DNA of 64,000 bases from NCBI RefSeq assembly GCF_034009455.1, contig NZ_CP125380.1:1-64000 (forward strand). Direction: 5' to 3'. This document shows, piece by piece, positions 32,650-41,546 of this stretch. The position numbers and the translations under genes were made by a program. Origin of the DNA: Pseudomonas sp. P5_109. GTDB taxonomy: Bacteria; Pseudomonadota; Gammaproteobacteria; Pseudomonadales; Pseudomonadaceae. The number at the start of each line of letters is the position of its first letter. Within the stretch, counting starts at the first letter, position 1. Under the pieces are notes generated by a model. The model was not told the origin of the DNA. It searched no databases and saw only the letters and a list, made by a program, of their open reading frames with translations.

Positions 32650-33957
32650 ATGCTGACTTTCCTTGGCTTCGCCATGGTCATCACGTTCATGTTCCTGATC
32701 ATGACCAAGCGCCTGTCCGCGCTAATCGCCCTGATCCTCATTCCAATCATCTTCGCCCTGTTCGGCGGCTTCGGCCCGAAAATCGGCCCGATGATGCTCG
32801 AAGGCATCACCAAGCTCGCGCCGACCGGCGTGATGCTGATGTTCGCGATTCTGTACTTCGCCCTGATGATCGACTCCGGCCTGTTCGACCCGGCCGTGCG
32901 CAAGATCCTCAAAATGGTCAAGGGCGACCCGCTGAAAGTTTCGGTCGGCACCGCCGTACTGGCGCTCGTCGTTTCCCTCGATGGTGACGGCGCGACCACT
33001 TACATGATCTGCGTGGCCGCCATGCTGCCGCTCTACAGCCGTATCGGCATGAGCCCGCGAATCATGGCCGGCCTGATCATCCTCGCCGGTGGCGTGATGA
33101 ACATGACCCCATGGGGCGGCCCGACCGCTCGCGCAGCCAGTGCGTTGCATGTGGACCCGTCCGACATCTTCGTACCGATGATTCCCGCGATGGCGGCCGG
33201 TGTAGTGGCGATCCTGGCCATTGCTTACTTCTACGGCAAACGTGAACGTGCGCGCCTGGGTGAATTGCACCTGGTGGGCGATGAGATCGACCACAGCGAA
33301 ATCAGCGTTTCGCAGTTCCCGGATGCCCGTCGTCCGAAGTTGATCTGGTTCAACGGCGCCCTGACCCTGGGCCTGATGTGCACCCTGATCGCCGGCCTGT
33401 TGCCGTTGCCGGTGCTGTTCATGGTGGCGTTCAGTATCGCCATGATCGTCAACTATCCTTGCCTGCAACAGCAGAAGGATCGCGTCGCGGCCCACGCCGG
33501 TAGCGTGTTGGCAGTGGTCGGGCTGATCTTTGCCGCCGGCATCTTCACCGGTATCCTGTCGGGCACCGGCATGGTCGATGCCATGTCGAAAAGCCTGCTG
33601 TCGGTGATCCCGGATTTCCTCGGCCCGTACCTGGCGGTGATCACGGCGCTGGTAAGCATGCCGTTCACCTTCTTCATGTCGAACGATGCATTTTATTACG
33701 GCGTGTTACCGGTACTTGCCGAAGCCGCAAGCCATTACGGTATAACCGCGGTGGAAATGGCGCGTGCCTCGATCGTCGGTCAGCCCGTCCACCTGTTGAG
33801 CCCGCTGGTTCCATCGACCTATCTGTTGGTGGCCCTGGCCGGTATCGATTTCGGTGACCACCAGCGCTTCACCCTGAAGTGGGCAGTGCTGGTTTGTATC
33901 TGCATACTGATTGCTGCACTGCTGTTGGGGACTTTCCCGATGTTCAGCACTCTATAA
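32650..33957 (+). CDS. CitMHS-family citrate:metal transporter
   Basis: This is a probable importer of citrate complexed with Mg2+ or a similar divalent ion. The 435-residue protein has about 12 membrane segments and family stretches: LTFLGFAMVITFMFLIMTKRLSAL at the N-terminus, VVSLDGDGATTYMICVAAMLPLY, NMTPWGGPTARAASAL, and SNDAFYYGVLPVLAEAA. TGGAGTATTCCC precedes the ATG. The metal preference cannot be read from sequence. A CA motif and possible leader ORF upstream suggest catabolite control. Confidence 0.92.
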   Translation: MLTFLGFAMVITFMFLIMTKRLSALIALILIPIIFALFGGFGPKIGPMMLEGITKLAPTGVMLMFAILYFALMIDSGLFDPAVRKILKMVKGDPLKVSVGTAVLALVVSLDGDGATTYMICVAAMLPLYSRIGMSPRIMAGLIILAGGVMNMTPWGGPTARAASALHVDPSDIFVPMIPAMAAGVVAILAIAYFYGKRERARLGELHLVGDEIDHSEISVSQFPDARRPKLIWFNGALTLGLMCTLIAGLLPLPVLFMVAFSIAMIVNYPCLQQQKDRVAAHAGSVLAVVGLIFAAGIFTGILSGTGMVDAMSKSLLSVIPDFLGPYLAVITALVSMPFTFFMSNDAFYYGVLPVLAEAASHYGITAVEMARASIVGQPVHLLSPLVPSTYLLVALAGIDFGDHQRFTLKWAVLVCICILIAALLLGTFPMFSTL

Positions 33958-33968
33958 GCCCAAGACTC

Positions 33969-34018
33969 ACCACTTCGGGTCCAGGCTTCGCTGTTTGAAG
34001 CCCGGGCCCTTTGTGGTT
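33969..34018 (+). terminator. Extended hairpin between citMHS and terC (terminator or leader element)
   Basis: GGGTCCAGGCTTC pairs with GAAGCCCGGGCCC (one mismatch plus a wobble), flanked by a second helix ACCAC/GTGGT across a small internal loop. There is only a weak T run, so it may be a terminator of citMHS or a structured leader of terC, 24 nt before the terC ATG. Confidence 0.45.
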
Positions 34019-34042
34019 TAACAATCGTTCAAAGGAATACAC

Positions 34043-34810
34043 ATGGAATGGCTGACCAACCCTGAAATCTGGGTTGCCTTCTTTACCCTGACCGCCCTGG
34101 AAATCGTCCTGGGTATCGATAACATCATCATGATTTCGATCCTGGTCAGCCGCATGCCTAAACATATGCAGGCGCGCACCCGGATTTTCGGTCTGGCGCT
34201 GGCCATGATCACGCGAATCCTGCTGCTGCTGTCGATCACCTGGGTCATGCGCCTCACCGCCGACCTGTTCGAAGTGTTCGGCCAGGGCATCTCCGGACGC
34301 GACCTGATCCTGTTCTTCGGTGGTCTGTTCCTGCTGTGGAAGAGCTCGCAAGAGATGTACCACGCGCTGGAAGGTGAAGACGAAACCAACGAAGAGCCTT
34401 CGGGCAAGGGCGGCAACTTCCTCTACACCATCATCCAGATCGCGATCATCGACATCGTGTTCTCCCTCGACTCGGTGATCACCGCGGTCGGCATGGTCTC
34501 CCACGTTCCGGTCATGGTCGCGGCAATCATCGTGGCGGTACTGGTGATGATGTGGGCATCCGGCACCATCAGTGAGTTCATCGACAAGCACCCATCGCTG
34601 AAGATGCTGGCGCTGTCGTTCCTGTTGATTGTCGGTACTGTCCTGATTGCCGAATCCCTGGACGTGCACGTGCCAAAAGGCTACGTCTACTTCGCCATGG
34701 CGTTCTCGCTGGCGGTGGAAGCGATCAACATCAAGATGCGCACCGCTATCGCGAAAAAGAAGAAACAGCAGGATCCGGTAAAGCTGCGCAAGGACATTCC
34801 GGGCCAGTAA
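34043..34810 (+). CDS. TerC-family integral membrane protein
   Basis: The 255-residue protein has seven or so membrane segments and the TerC motifs ALEIVLGIDNIIMISI and IDIVFSLDSVITAVGM, each with acidic residues inside helices that probably bind metal. Some TerC proteins (Alx, MntP-like exporters) move Mn2+ or act in tellurite resistance or during secretion; which applies here is unknown. It has a lysine-rich cytoplasmic tail. CAAAGGAAT precedes the ATG. Confidence 0.88.
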   Translation: MEWLTNPEIWVAFFTLTALEIVLGIDNIIMISILVSRMPKHMQARTRIFGLALAMITRILLLLSITWVMRLTADLFEVFGQGISGRDLILFFGGLFLLWKSSQEMYHALEGEDETNEEPSGKGGNFLYTIIQIAIIDIVFSLDSVITAVGMVSHVPVMVAAIIVAVLVMMWASGTISEFIDKHPSLKMLALSFLLIVGTVLIAESLDVHVPKGYVYFAMAFSLAVEAINIKMRTAIAKKKKQQDPVKLRKDIPGQ

Positions 34811-34830
34811 TCGGGTCGTACGTAATACCC

Positions 34831-34919
34831 TGTGGGAGCGGGCTTGCTCGCGAAAGCGCTGTGTCAGACAACGTTAATGTCGACTGACCCGACGCCTTCG
34901 CGAGCAAGCCCGCTCCCAC
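34831..34919. repeat. REPIN (TGTGGGAGCGGGCTTGCTCGCGAA type)
   Basis: An inverted REP pair 20 nt after the TerC stop, with centre CAGACAACGTTAATGTCGACTGAC. Confidence 0.93.
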
Positions 34920-35097
34920 TTTGTTTTCGGCTGGTCACATAAACCGGATTTCATGACAGTTTTGTTTCAATCCCTTCTTTGGCTATGCGATGCTGGCGCG
35001 CAGACCGTTAGCCAACTACAGCTTAAGTACAGAACGTAGAACGTCGCGCGGCACCGTCAATTTGCTCCTTTGGGGCGCTACACCACAGGGGGTCGGT

Positions 35098-36756
35098 ATG
35101 CTCACCCTGCTCAATTTGCTTTCCGCCGTGGCCCTGCTGATCTGGGGCACGCACATCGTCCGAACCGGCATCCTGCGGGTCTACGGCACCAACCTGCGCC
35201 ATGTCATTGGCCATAACATGTCCAAACGCTGGCTGGCTTTCGCCTCCGGGATCGCCGTGACGGCGATGGTCCAGAGCAGCAACGCCACCGCCATGCTCGT
35301 CACCTCCTTTGTCGGCCAGGGCTTGATGGCGCTGACCCCGGCACTGGCCACCATGCTTGGCGCGGACGTCGGTACGGCGTTGATGGCGCGGGTGCTGACG
35401 TTCGACCTGTCGTGGCTGTCGCCGTTGCTGATCTTTGTCGGGGTGATTTTCTTTCTGTCGCGCAAGCAGACCCGGCTCGGGCAGCTTGGCCGTGTCGCCA
35501 TTGGCTTGGGATTGATCATTCTGGCGCTGCAACTGATTGTTGAAGCGGCGCATCCGATTACCCATGCCAAAGGGGTGAAGGTGATTTTCGCCTCGCTCAC
35601 CGGCGACATCCTGCTCGATGCCCTGGTCGGGGCGCTGTTCGCGATGATTTCCTATTCCAGCCTGGCCGCTGTGCTGCTGACCGCGACCCTGGCAGGGGCC
35701 AACGTCATCAGCCTGCCGGTGGCCATTGGGCTGGTGATCGGCGCCAATATCGGCAGTGGCGTACTCGCCTTCCTCAGCACCAGCATGCAGAACGCCGCCG
35801 GGCGCCAAGTGGCGTTGGGCAGCCTGCTGTACAAACTGATTGGTCTTTTATTGATCATTCCAGTGCTCGATCCGCTGGTGCACTGGCTCGATGGCCTCGA
35901 TTTCAGCCCTCAGGAAATGGTTATCGGCTTTCACCTGCTCTACAACACCGTGCGCTGCCTGATCCTGCTTCCCAGCCTCGGACCGATGGCCAGGTTTTGT
36001 GCCTGGGTGCTGCCGGAGCGCCCGCTGGCCAACGGCACGGCCAAGCCCCGGCATCTTGATCCCACGGCATTGGTCACGCCCGGTTTGGCGTTGGCCAACG
36101 CGGCGCGGGAAACCCTGCGCATGGGCGACCTGATCGACAGCATGCTCGAAGCCATGCTCGACGTGTTGCGCGGCAAGCAAACCGCCGTCACCCAGGAAGT
36201 GCGCCGCCTGTCCGACGATGTCGAAGCGCTCTACAGCGCGATCAAGTTGTATCTGGCGCAAATGCCCCGGGAGGACCTCAGCGATCAGGACAGCCGGCGC
36301 TGGGCGGAAATCATCGAGCTGGCGATCAACCTGAAACTCGCCAGCGACTTGATCGAACGCATGTTGCGCAAAATTCAGCAGCAGAAAACCTCGCAGCGCC
36401 GGTCGTTTTCCGAAGTCGGGCTGGATGAATTGGCCGGTTTGCACACTCAGTTGATTTCCAACCTGCGGCTCGGGATGTCGGTGTTTCTCAGCGCCGATCC
36501 GGAAAGCGCTCGCCAGTTGGTGCGCGAGAAACGTCGTTTCCGCGCACAGGAGCGGCGCCTGGCTCATGCCCATGTCAGCCGCTTGCAACGTAAAATCGTG
36601 CAAAGTATCGAAACCAGTTCGTTGCACCTGGAGCTGATCGCCGACATGAAGCGCCTGAATTCGCTGTTTTGCAGCAGTGCCTATGTGGTGCTGGAAACAT
36701 CCGACACCGGCGCGCTGGTGGTCGACGATTTGACGGACATTACGCATTCACCTTGA
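35098..36756 (+). CDS. Na+/phosphate cotransporter (NptA/PNaS family) with PhoU-like tail
   Basis: The 552-residue protein carries two Na/Pi repeats, each with a QSSNAT-like or SYSSLA segment (VTAMVQSSNATAMLVTSF; ALFAMISYSSLAAVLLTAT), in about eight membrane helices. A long C-terminal helical region (about residues 345-552) resembles PhoU. It probably imports phosphate with Na+. I chose ATG 35098 (MLTLLNLLSAVALLIWG) behind AGGGGG; the longer frame from 34990 has no family likeness. Confidence 0.88.
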   Translation: MLTLLNLLSAVALLIWGTHIVRTGILRVYGTNLRHVIGHNMSKRWLAFASGIAVTAMVQSSNATAMLVTSFVGQGLMALTPALATMLGADVGTALMARVLTFDLSWLSPLLIFVGVIFFLSRKQTRLGQLGRVAIGLGLIILALQLIVEAAHPITHAKGVKVIFASLTGDILLDALVGALFAMISYSSLAAVLLTATLAGANVISLPVAIGLVIGANIGSGVLAFLSTSMQNAAGRQVALGSLLYKLIGLLLIIPVLDPLVHWLDGLDFSPQEMVIGFHLLYNTVRCLILLPSLGPMARFCAWVLPERPLANGTAKPRHLDPTALVTPGLALANAARETLRMGDLIDSMLEAMLDVLRGKQTAVTQEVRRLSDDVEALYSAIKLYLAQMPREDLSDQDSRRWAEIIELAINLKLASDLIERMLRKIQQQKTSQRRSFSEVGLDELAGLHTQLISNLRLGMSVFLSADPESARQLVREKRRFRAQERRLAHAHVSRLQRKIVQSIETSSLHLELIADMKRLNSLFCSSAYVVLETSDTGALVVDDLTDITHSP

Positions 36757-36803
36757 ACGTCTGGCACCGTAGCCAGTCAGTACTACTGATTCAGCCGGAA
36801 GGT

Positions 36804-36871
36804 CATTCGCGAGCAAGCCCGCTCCCACAGGGATCTCCGTGGGTCTGTGGGAGCGGGCTTGCTCGCGAAGA
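36804..36871. repeat. Short REPIN (CATTCGCGAGCAAGCCCGCTCCCACAG type)
   Basis: An inverted REP pair with only a short loop, between the Na/Pi transporter and the M16 gene. Confidence 0.92.
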
Positions 36872-36920
36872 CGGCCTGACTGACGACACGGACCTCCAAT
36901 CCGCCGTATGGAAACCCGTT

Positions 36921-38297
36921 ATGCGTTGTCTGTTGTTCGCCTGCCTGTTGCTTGGTTCATTCCCGTCATTCGCCCTGGATCGCTTTCAGGTCGAGGGCTA
37001 CACGCTGCGCAACGGTTTGCAGTTGCTGCTCAAGCCTGGCACTGACCGCGGGCATGTGGCTATCCGGCTGGTGGTCGGCGTTGGCCTGGACGATTTCGGC
37101 TGCGAGGAAAAGGAATTGCCGCATCTGCTGGAACACCTGCTGTTCAGCGGCATCGACGCCAGCGGCGAAGGTGGCCTGGAAGAGCGCATGCAGGCCCTGG
37201 GCGGCGAGTGGAACGCCTTCACCAGCAACGCCGATACAACCTTCGTCATCGAAGCCCCGGCGAAAAACCAGCGCAAGGTGCTCGACCTGCTGCTGGCGCT
37301 GCTGACCCAGACCCGTTTCGACGACAACGCCATCAATGCGGCCAAACAAGTGGTCGAGCGCGAAGATGGCGGCCACTACTCGCACCTGCAACGCTGGCTC
37401 GATCGACAGGACCTCGGCCACACGGCCAGCAACCAGTTGGCCGTGGAACTGGGCCTCAAATGCCCGGAGCGCGCGCAAGTCGATGACCTGACCCGTGAGC
37501 AATTGGAGCAGGTACGCAAGGACTGGTATGCGCCAAACAACATGACCCTGATCGTGGTCGGCGACCTCGACAAGTTGCTGCCGGCCTATCTGGAGCGTGC
37601 GTATGGCGTGCTGGAGGCGATCACCCCGGGCGAGCATCCGCCGCTGCCGCAAATCCAGGCCAGTGCCGCCCACGAGCGCACCCTGACCCACGGTCTGGTC
37701 GGCAACGGCGCCAAATTGCACTGGCTGGTGCCGGAGCCGGTACTGGAAGACGGGCACGATCAAACCTTCGATTTACTCAAGGATTATCTGGACTGGGCGC
37801 TCTATCGCCAATTGCGCCTGGCTCACGGTTTGTCCTATGGCCCTTGGGCGGAACGCGAGGTATTCGGCGGCGTGGGTTTCATGAGCCTCAACGCCGACCT
37901 TGAACGCGACGACGTGTCCGAGGCCGAACAAGTGCTTGATGACTTGAAGGCCGAATTGCTCAGGGACGGCCTCAATGCCGACACCTTCAACCGCCTCAAA
38001 CAGGCCGCGATTGCCCGCCAGGCCTGGGCCGTACAAGGCAACAGCGCGTTGGCGGACTACTACTGGAGCGCCATCGGCGACTACGAAGACGGCCGTTTCA
38101 CCAACCCGACCCGGGAGCTGCAAGGGGTGACGCTGCAGGAGGCGAACAAGGCTGTGCGTGAACTGCTGTTGCAGCCGGGGTATTTGCGGATCGAGAAGTC
38201 ATTGTTCAGTTATGACCAGTTGATGTGGCTGGTGGTCGGCGGGGTGGGCTTGATCGTGTTGATGTTGGTGGGCTGGCGTTTGCATCGCAGGAAGTAA
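36921..38297 (+). CDS. M16-family (insulinase-like) zinc metallopeptidase with C-terminal membrane anchor
   Basis: The 458-residue protein starts MRCLLFACLLLGSFPSFALDRF, a signal peptide. The inverted zincin motif HXXEH is present (H68-L-L-E71-H72 in ELPHLLEHLLFSG), and the M16 C-domain (LRLAHGLSYGPWAEREVFGG) follows. A single membrane segment near residues 435-453 (LMWLVVGGVGLIVLMLVGW) and a basic tail RRK end it, so the catalytic part probably faces the periplasm. I chose the ATG at 36921 for the signal peptide. The substrate is unknown. Confidence 0.88.
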   Translation: MRCLLFACLLLGSFPSFALDRFQVEGYTLRNGLQLLLKPGTDRGHVAIRLVVGVGLDDFGCEEKELPHLLEHLLFSGIDASGEGGLEERMQALGGEWNAFTSNADTTFVIEAPAKNQRKVLDLLLALLTQTRFDDNAINAAKQVVEREDGGHYSHLQRWLDRQDLGHTASNQLAVELGLKCPERAQVDDLTREQLEQVRKDWYAPNNMTLIVVGDLDKLLPAYLERAYGVLEAITPGEHPPLPQIQASAAHERTLTHGLVGNGAKLHWLVPEPVLEDGHDQTFDLLKDYLDWALYRQLRLAHGLSYGPWAEREVFGGVGFMSLNADLERDDVSEAEQVLDDLKAELLRDGLNADTFNRLKQAAIARQAWAVQGNSALADYYWSAIGDYEDGRFTNPTRELQGVTLQEANKAVRELLLQPGYLRIEKSLFSYDQLMWLVVGGVGLIVLMLVGWRLHRRK

Positions 38298-38322
38298 CCA
38301 CTCCAACTGGCGAGCGACTAAC

Positions 38323-38454
38323 TGTGGCGAGGGGGCTTGCCCCCGTTCGGCTGCGAAGCAGTCGTGAAACTGACTACTGCAATTCATCTGAAGTATTGGA
38401 ATTACGGATTTTAGGGCCGCTTCGCGACCCAACGGGGGCAAGCCCCCTCGCCAC
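38323..38454. repeat. REPIN of the second family (TGTGGCGAGGGGGCTTGCCCCCGTT type)
   Basis: An inverted pair about 132 bp long between the M16 and DUF5924 genes; same family as 27752-27885. Confidence 0.92.
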
Positions 38455-38514
38455 GGGGCCGCGCCAGCGGTAACCTGTCGAGGTTTTTTCCTACGACTAC
38501 TGTGAACCCGCCGA

Positions 38515-39543
38515 ATGCAAAACCTGACCCGTTTCGTACAGCGCATCCTCGAATTGATGAAGCGCTACCCTGGGGTCATTGCGCTCGCTGGTTTCATCTC
38601 CGGGGTAGGCAGTTTCATTCTGGTCGATCGCCAGCAAGGCCTGGCGAGCTGGATCACCACCATCATGCTGATCAGCTGGATCTGGCTGATGCTGGAAAAC
38701 AGCCTGACCAAGCTGTTCGCGCGCGTTTTCAAGCGCGAAATCCCGGAACCGTTGCTGCGTTACGCAACGCAGATGATCCATCAGGAAAGCCTGTTCTTTG
38801 TCCTGCCGTTCTTCTTCATCACCACGACGTGGAACAGCGGCCAGTTGTTTTTCACCGGGCTGCTGGGCATCGCGGCGCTGATTTCGATCATCGACCCGCT
38901 CTACTACAAGTGGCTGGCGCCACGGCGCTGGGCGTTTCTGGCCCTGCACACCCTGACCCTGTTCGCCGCGCTGCTCACCGCGTTGCCGGTGATCATGCAC
39001 CTGACGACGTCGCAAAGTTTCAAATGGGCGCTGGGTATCTCGGTGCTGCTGTCGTTCCCGAGCCTGGCGTCGATCTTCCCGATTCGTACGGTACGCAATG
39101 CGTTGGCGATCTTGAGCATCACCCTGGGCATCGGTGCGGTCGGTTGGGAGCTGCGTTCGTGGGTGCCACCGGCAACGCTGTGGATGACCGACGTGGCCAT
39201 CAGCACGCAAATGCAAGACCGCACACCGGGCGCCAGCCTCGATGAAGTCAGCGCCGAGCAGATTCGCAATGGCGGGCTCTACGCATACACCGCGATCAAT
39301 GCCCCGCGTGGCCTGGACGAACGGATCTATCACGTCTGGCAGTTCAACGGAAAAGAGGTCGACCGTATTGCGCTGGATATCCACGGCGGGCGCAAGGAAG
39401 GTTACCGGGCCTGGACCCACAAGCAGAACTTCCCGGGCAACCCGGCCGGCAAATGGCAGGTTCGGGTGCTGACCGAAGATGGCCAGGTCATCGGCGTGCT
39501 GCGCTTCGAGGTCAAGGACAGCACAGCGATCAAAGAAAAGTAG
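38515..39543 (+). CDS. DUF5924/DUF2914-type membrane protein
   Basis: The 342-residue protein has about six membrane segments in residues 20-220. A C-terminal soluble domain of the DUF2914 type follows, with GLYAYTAINAPRGLDERIYHVWQFNGKEV and WTHKQNFPGNPAGKWQVRVLTEDGQVIGVLRFEV, presumably periplasmic. The function is unknown; the domain resembles an immunoglobulin-like beta sandwich. It ends 53 nt before the Mla-like operon and on the same strand, so a link with lipid transport or envelope is possible but unproven. Confidence 0.75.
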   Translation: MQNLTRFVQRILELMKRYPGVIALAGFISGVGSFILVDRQQGLASWITTIMLISWIWLMLENSLTKLFARVFKREIPEPLLRYATQMIHQESLFFVLPFFFITTTWNSGQLFFTGLLGIAALISIIDPLYYKWLAPRRWAFLALHTLTLFAALLTALPVIMHLTTSQSFKWALGISVLLSFPSLASIFPIRTVRNALAILSITLGIGAVGWELRSWVPPATLWMTDVAISTQMQDRTPGASLDEVSAEQIRNGGLYAYTAINAPRGLDERIYHVWQFNGKEVDRIALDIHGGRKEGYRAWTHKQNFPGNPAGKWQVRVLTEDGQVIGVLRFEVKDSTAIKEK

Positions 39544-39596
39544 TCAGGTTCGTGCTATTACGTAGAGCTTGTTATCACTGAACTAGCACGGAGCTT

Positions 39597-40745
39597 ATGA
39601 TCAGCAGCACGATGGCCGGCAACGCCCGATTGGACACGTCGATCACCCCTGCACGGTTGCGGGTGACGGGCGACTGGACGCTTGCCCATTACGCTGACCT
39701 CAAGCTGTTGAGCGAAAAACTCCACGGCCAGTACGACGCCAACACCCCCATTGACCTCAATGGTCTCGGCGCGCTCGACACCGCCGGCGCCTCGCTGTTG
39801 GTCGAGCTACTCGGCTCCGAGCGCCTCGGCCGCTCCGCTGAACATCCGGATTGCACGCTTTCCGCTGCCGACCGCGCGTTGCTGCAAACCGTCTACTGCT
39901 CGTTGACCGATTTCTGCGTACCGATCAAGGAACCGGAAATCAGCGTTACCGTGCAGTTGCTGACCCGCATCGGCCGCGCGGTGGACATCGTTTGGCAGGA
40001 CACCCTGCAACTGCTGGGTTTCGTTGGCCTGATCATCGAAACCATTGCCCGAGGCCTGTTCCGTCCCAAGTGCTGGCGTGTCACGTCGACGATCGCCCAT
40101 ATCGAACAGACCGGGCTCGACGCCGCCCCCATCGTTGCATTGCTGACTTTTCTGGTGGGCGCCGTGGTGGCGTTTCTCGGGTCGACGGTACTGGCCACTT
40201 TCGGCGCCACGGTCTTCACCGTGGACCTGGTGGGATTTGCCTTCCTGCGCGAGTTCGGCGTGTTGCTGACGGCGATCCTGATGGCCGGGCGCACCGCCAG
40301 TGCGTTCACGGCGCAAATTGGTTCGATGAAGGCCAACGAAGAAATCGACGCCATCCGCACCCTGGGCCTCGACCCCGTGGAATTGCTGGTGGTGCCGCGG
40401 GTCCTGGCATTGCTGATTGCCCTGCCGATGCTGACCTTTCTGGCGATGCTGTCGGGGATCATCGGCGGTGCGGTGGTCTGCGCGGTGAAACTGGATATCT
40501 CGCCGGCGATGTTCATATCGTTGCTGCAATCGGACATTGGCGTTCAACACTTTCTGGTGGGGATCGTCAAAGCGCCGGTCTTCGCTTTCCTGATCGCCGC
40601 GATTGGGTGCCTCGAAGGTTTCAAGGTCAGCGGCAGCGCCGAGTCCGTCGGTGCCCACACCACGTCGAGCGTGGTGCAGTCGATTTTCGTGGTGATCGTG
40701 ATGGATGCGATAGCCGCGATGTTTTTCATGGAGATGGGTTGGTGA
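39597..40745 (+). CDS. MlaE-family ABC transporter permease with N-terminal STAS-like domain
   Basis: This is the permease of an Mla-type phospholipid/hydrophobic compound transporter. The 382-residue protein has an N-terminal STAS-like region of about 110 residues (DLNGLGALDTAGASLLVELLG), then an MlaE domain with five or so membrane helices and the signatures ALLTFLVGAVVAFLG, FLREFGVLLTAILMAGRTASAFTAQIGSMKANEEIDAIRTLGLDP. In classical mla systems the STAS protein (MlaB) is separate, so this is the fused version. It overlaps the ATPase gene by 4 nt. Confidence 0.9.
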   Translation: MISSTMAGNARLDTSITPARLRVTGDWTLAHYADLKLLSEKLHGQYDANTPIDLNGLGALDTAGASLLVELLGSERLGRSAEHPDCTLSAADRALLQTVYCSLTDFCVPIKEPEISVTVQLLTRIGRAVDIVWQDTLQLLGFVGLIIETIARGLFRPKCWRVTSTIAHIEQTGLDAAPIVALLTFLVGAVVAFLGSTVLATFGATVFTVDLVGFAFLREFGVLLTAILMAGRTASAFTAQIGSMKANEEIDAIRTLGLDPVELLVVPRVLALLIALPMLTFLAMLSGIIGGAVVCAVKLDISPAMFISLLQSDIGVQHFLVGIVKAPVFAFLIAAIGCLEGFKVSGSAESVGAHTTSSVVQSIFVVIVMDAIAAMFFMEMGW

Positions 40746-41545
40746 GTCGAGTACCCCGAGCGCCCTCCGAGGCAGTGATTGAAGTGCGTGGGCTGTGCAA
40801 TCGCTTTGGCCGCCAGAGCGTGCACGAGGACCTCGACCTGGATTTGTACAAGGGCGAAATTCTCGCCGTGGTCGGCGGTTCCGGCAGTGGTAAATCGGTG
40901 TTGCTGCGCAGCATTGTCGGGCTGCGCCAGCCGAGCGAAGGCGTGGTGAAAGTCTTCGGCAAGAACCTGCCAACCTTGTCCGAGCACGAGCGTTCGTTGG
41001 TGGAGCGGCGCTTTGGCGTGCTGTTCCAGAAGGGCGCGCTGTTTTCCTCGCTGACGGTGACCGAGAACGTCGCCCTGCCGCTGATCGAACATGCCGGCTT
41101 GAGCCGCAACGATGCCGAGCACCTGGCGGCGGTGAAAATGGCCCTGGCCGGGTTGCCGCTGTCGGCGGCGGACAAGTATCCAGCATCGCTGTCGGGCGGC
41201 ATGATCAAGCGTGCCGCATTGGCCAGGGCGCTGGCACTGGACCCGGACATCCTGTTTCTCGACGAGCCTACCGCCGGTCTCGACCCGATCGGCGCCGCCG
41301 CGTTCGACCAATTGATCCTGACCCTGCGCGATGCCCTGGGCCTGAGCGTTTTCCTGGTGACTCATGACCTCGACACGCTCTACACCATCACCGACCGGGT
41401 GGCGGTGTTGGCGCAGAAGAAAGTGTTGGTGGCCGACGCCATCGATAAGGTCTCGGAAACCAACGATCCGTGGATTCACGAATACTTCCATGGCCCACGC
41501 GGCCGCGCGGCATTGACAGCCGCCCAACAGCTCAACGAGGTCTGA
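40742..41545 (+). CDS. Mla-like ABC transporter ATP-binding protein
   Basis: This is the ATPase subunit that powers the MlaE-type permease. The 267-residue protein has Walker A GGSGSGKS, the signature LSGGMIKRAALARALAL, Walker B PDILFLDEPTAGLDP and the H-loop LVTHDLDTL. The GTG start at 40742 overlaps the permease stop (GTGA), which argues for coupled translation; a longer frame to 39851 is a shadow of the permease. Confidence 0.93.
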   Translation: MSRVPRAPSEAVIEVRGLCNRFGRQSVHEDLDLDLYKGEILAVVGGSGSGKSVLLRSIVGLRQPSEGVVKVFGKNLPTLSEHERSLVERRFGVLFQKGALFSSLTVTENVALPLIEHAGLSRNDAEHLAAVKMALAGLPLSAADKYPASLSGGMIKRAALARALALDPDILFLDEPTAGLDPIGAAAFDQLILTLRDALGLSVFLVTHDLDTLYTITDRVAVLAQKKVLVADAIDKVSETNDPWIHEYFHGPRGRAALTAAQQLNEV

Positions 41546-41546
41546 C

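Noticed and set aside
33958..34042. yybP-ykoY Mn2+ riboswitch before terC
   Set aside because: The leader is only 85 nt and lacks the conserved core; only the hairpin is reported.
34953..34959. PhoB box before the Na/Pi cotransporter
   Set aside because: There is one CTGTCAT half-site on the minus strand, but no second half at the right spacing.
39851..40741. N-terminal extension of the Mla-like ATPase frame
   Set aside because: It is out-of-frame within the permease gene; the GTGA overlap at 40742 gives the correct start.
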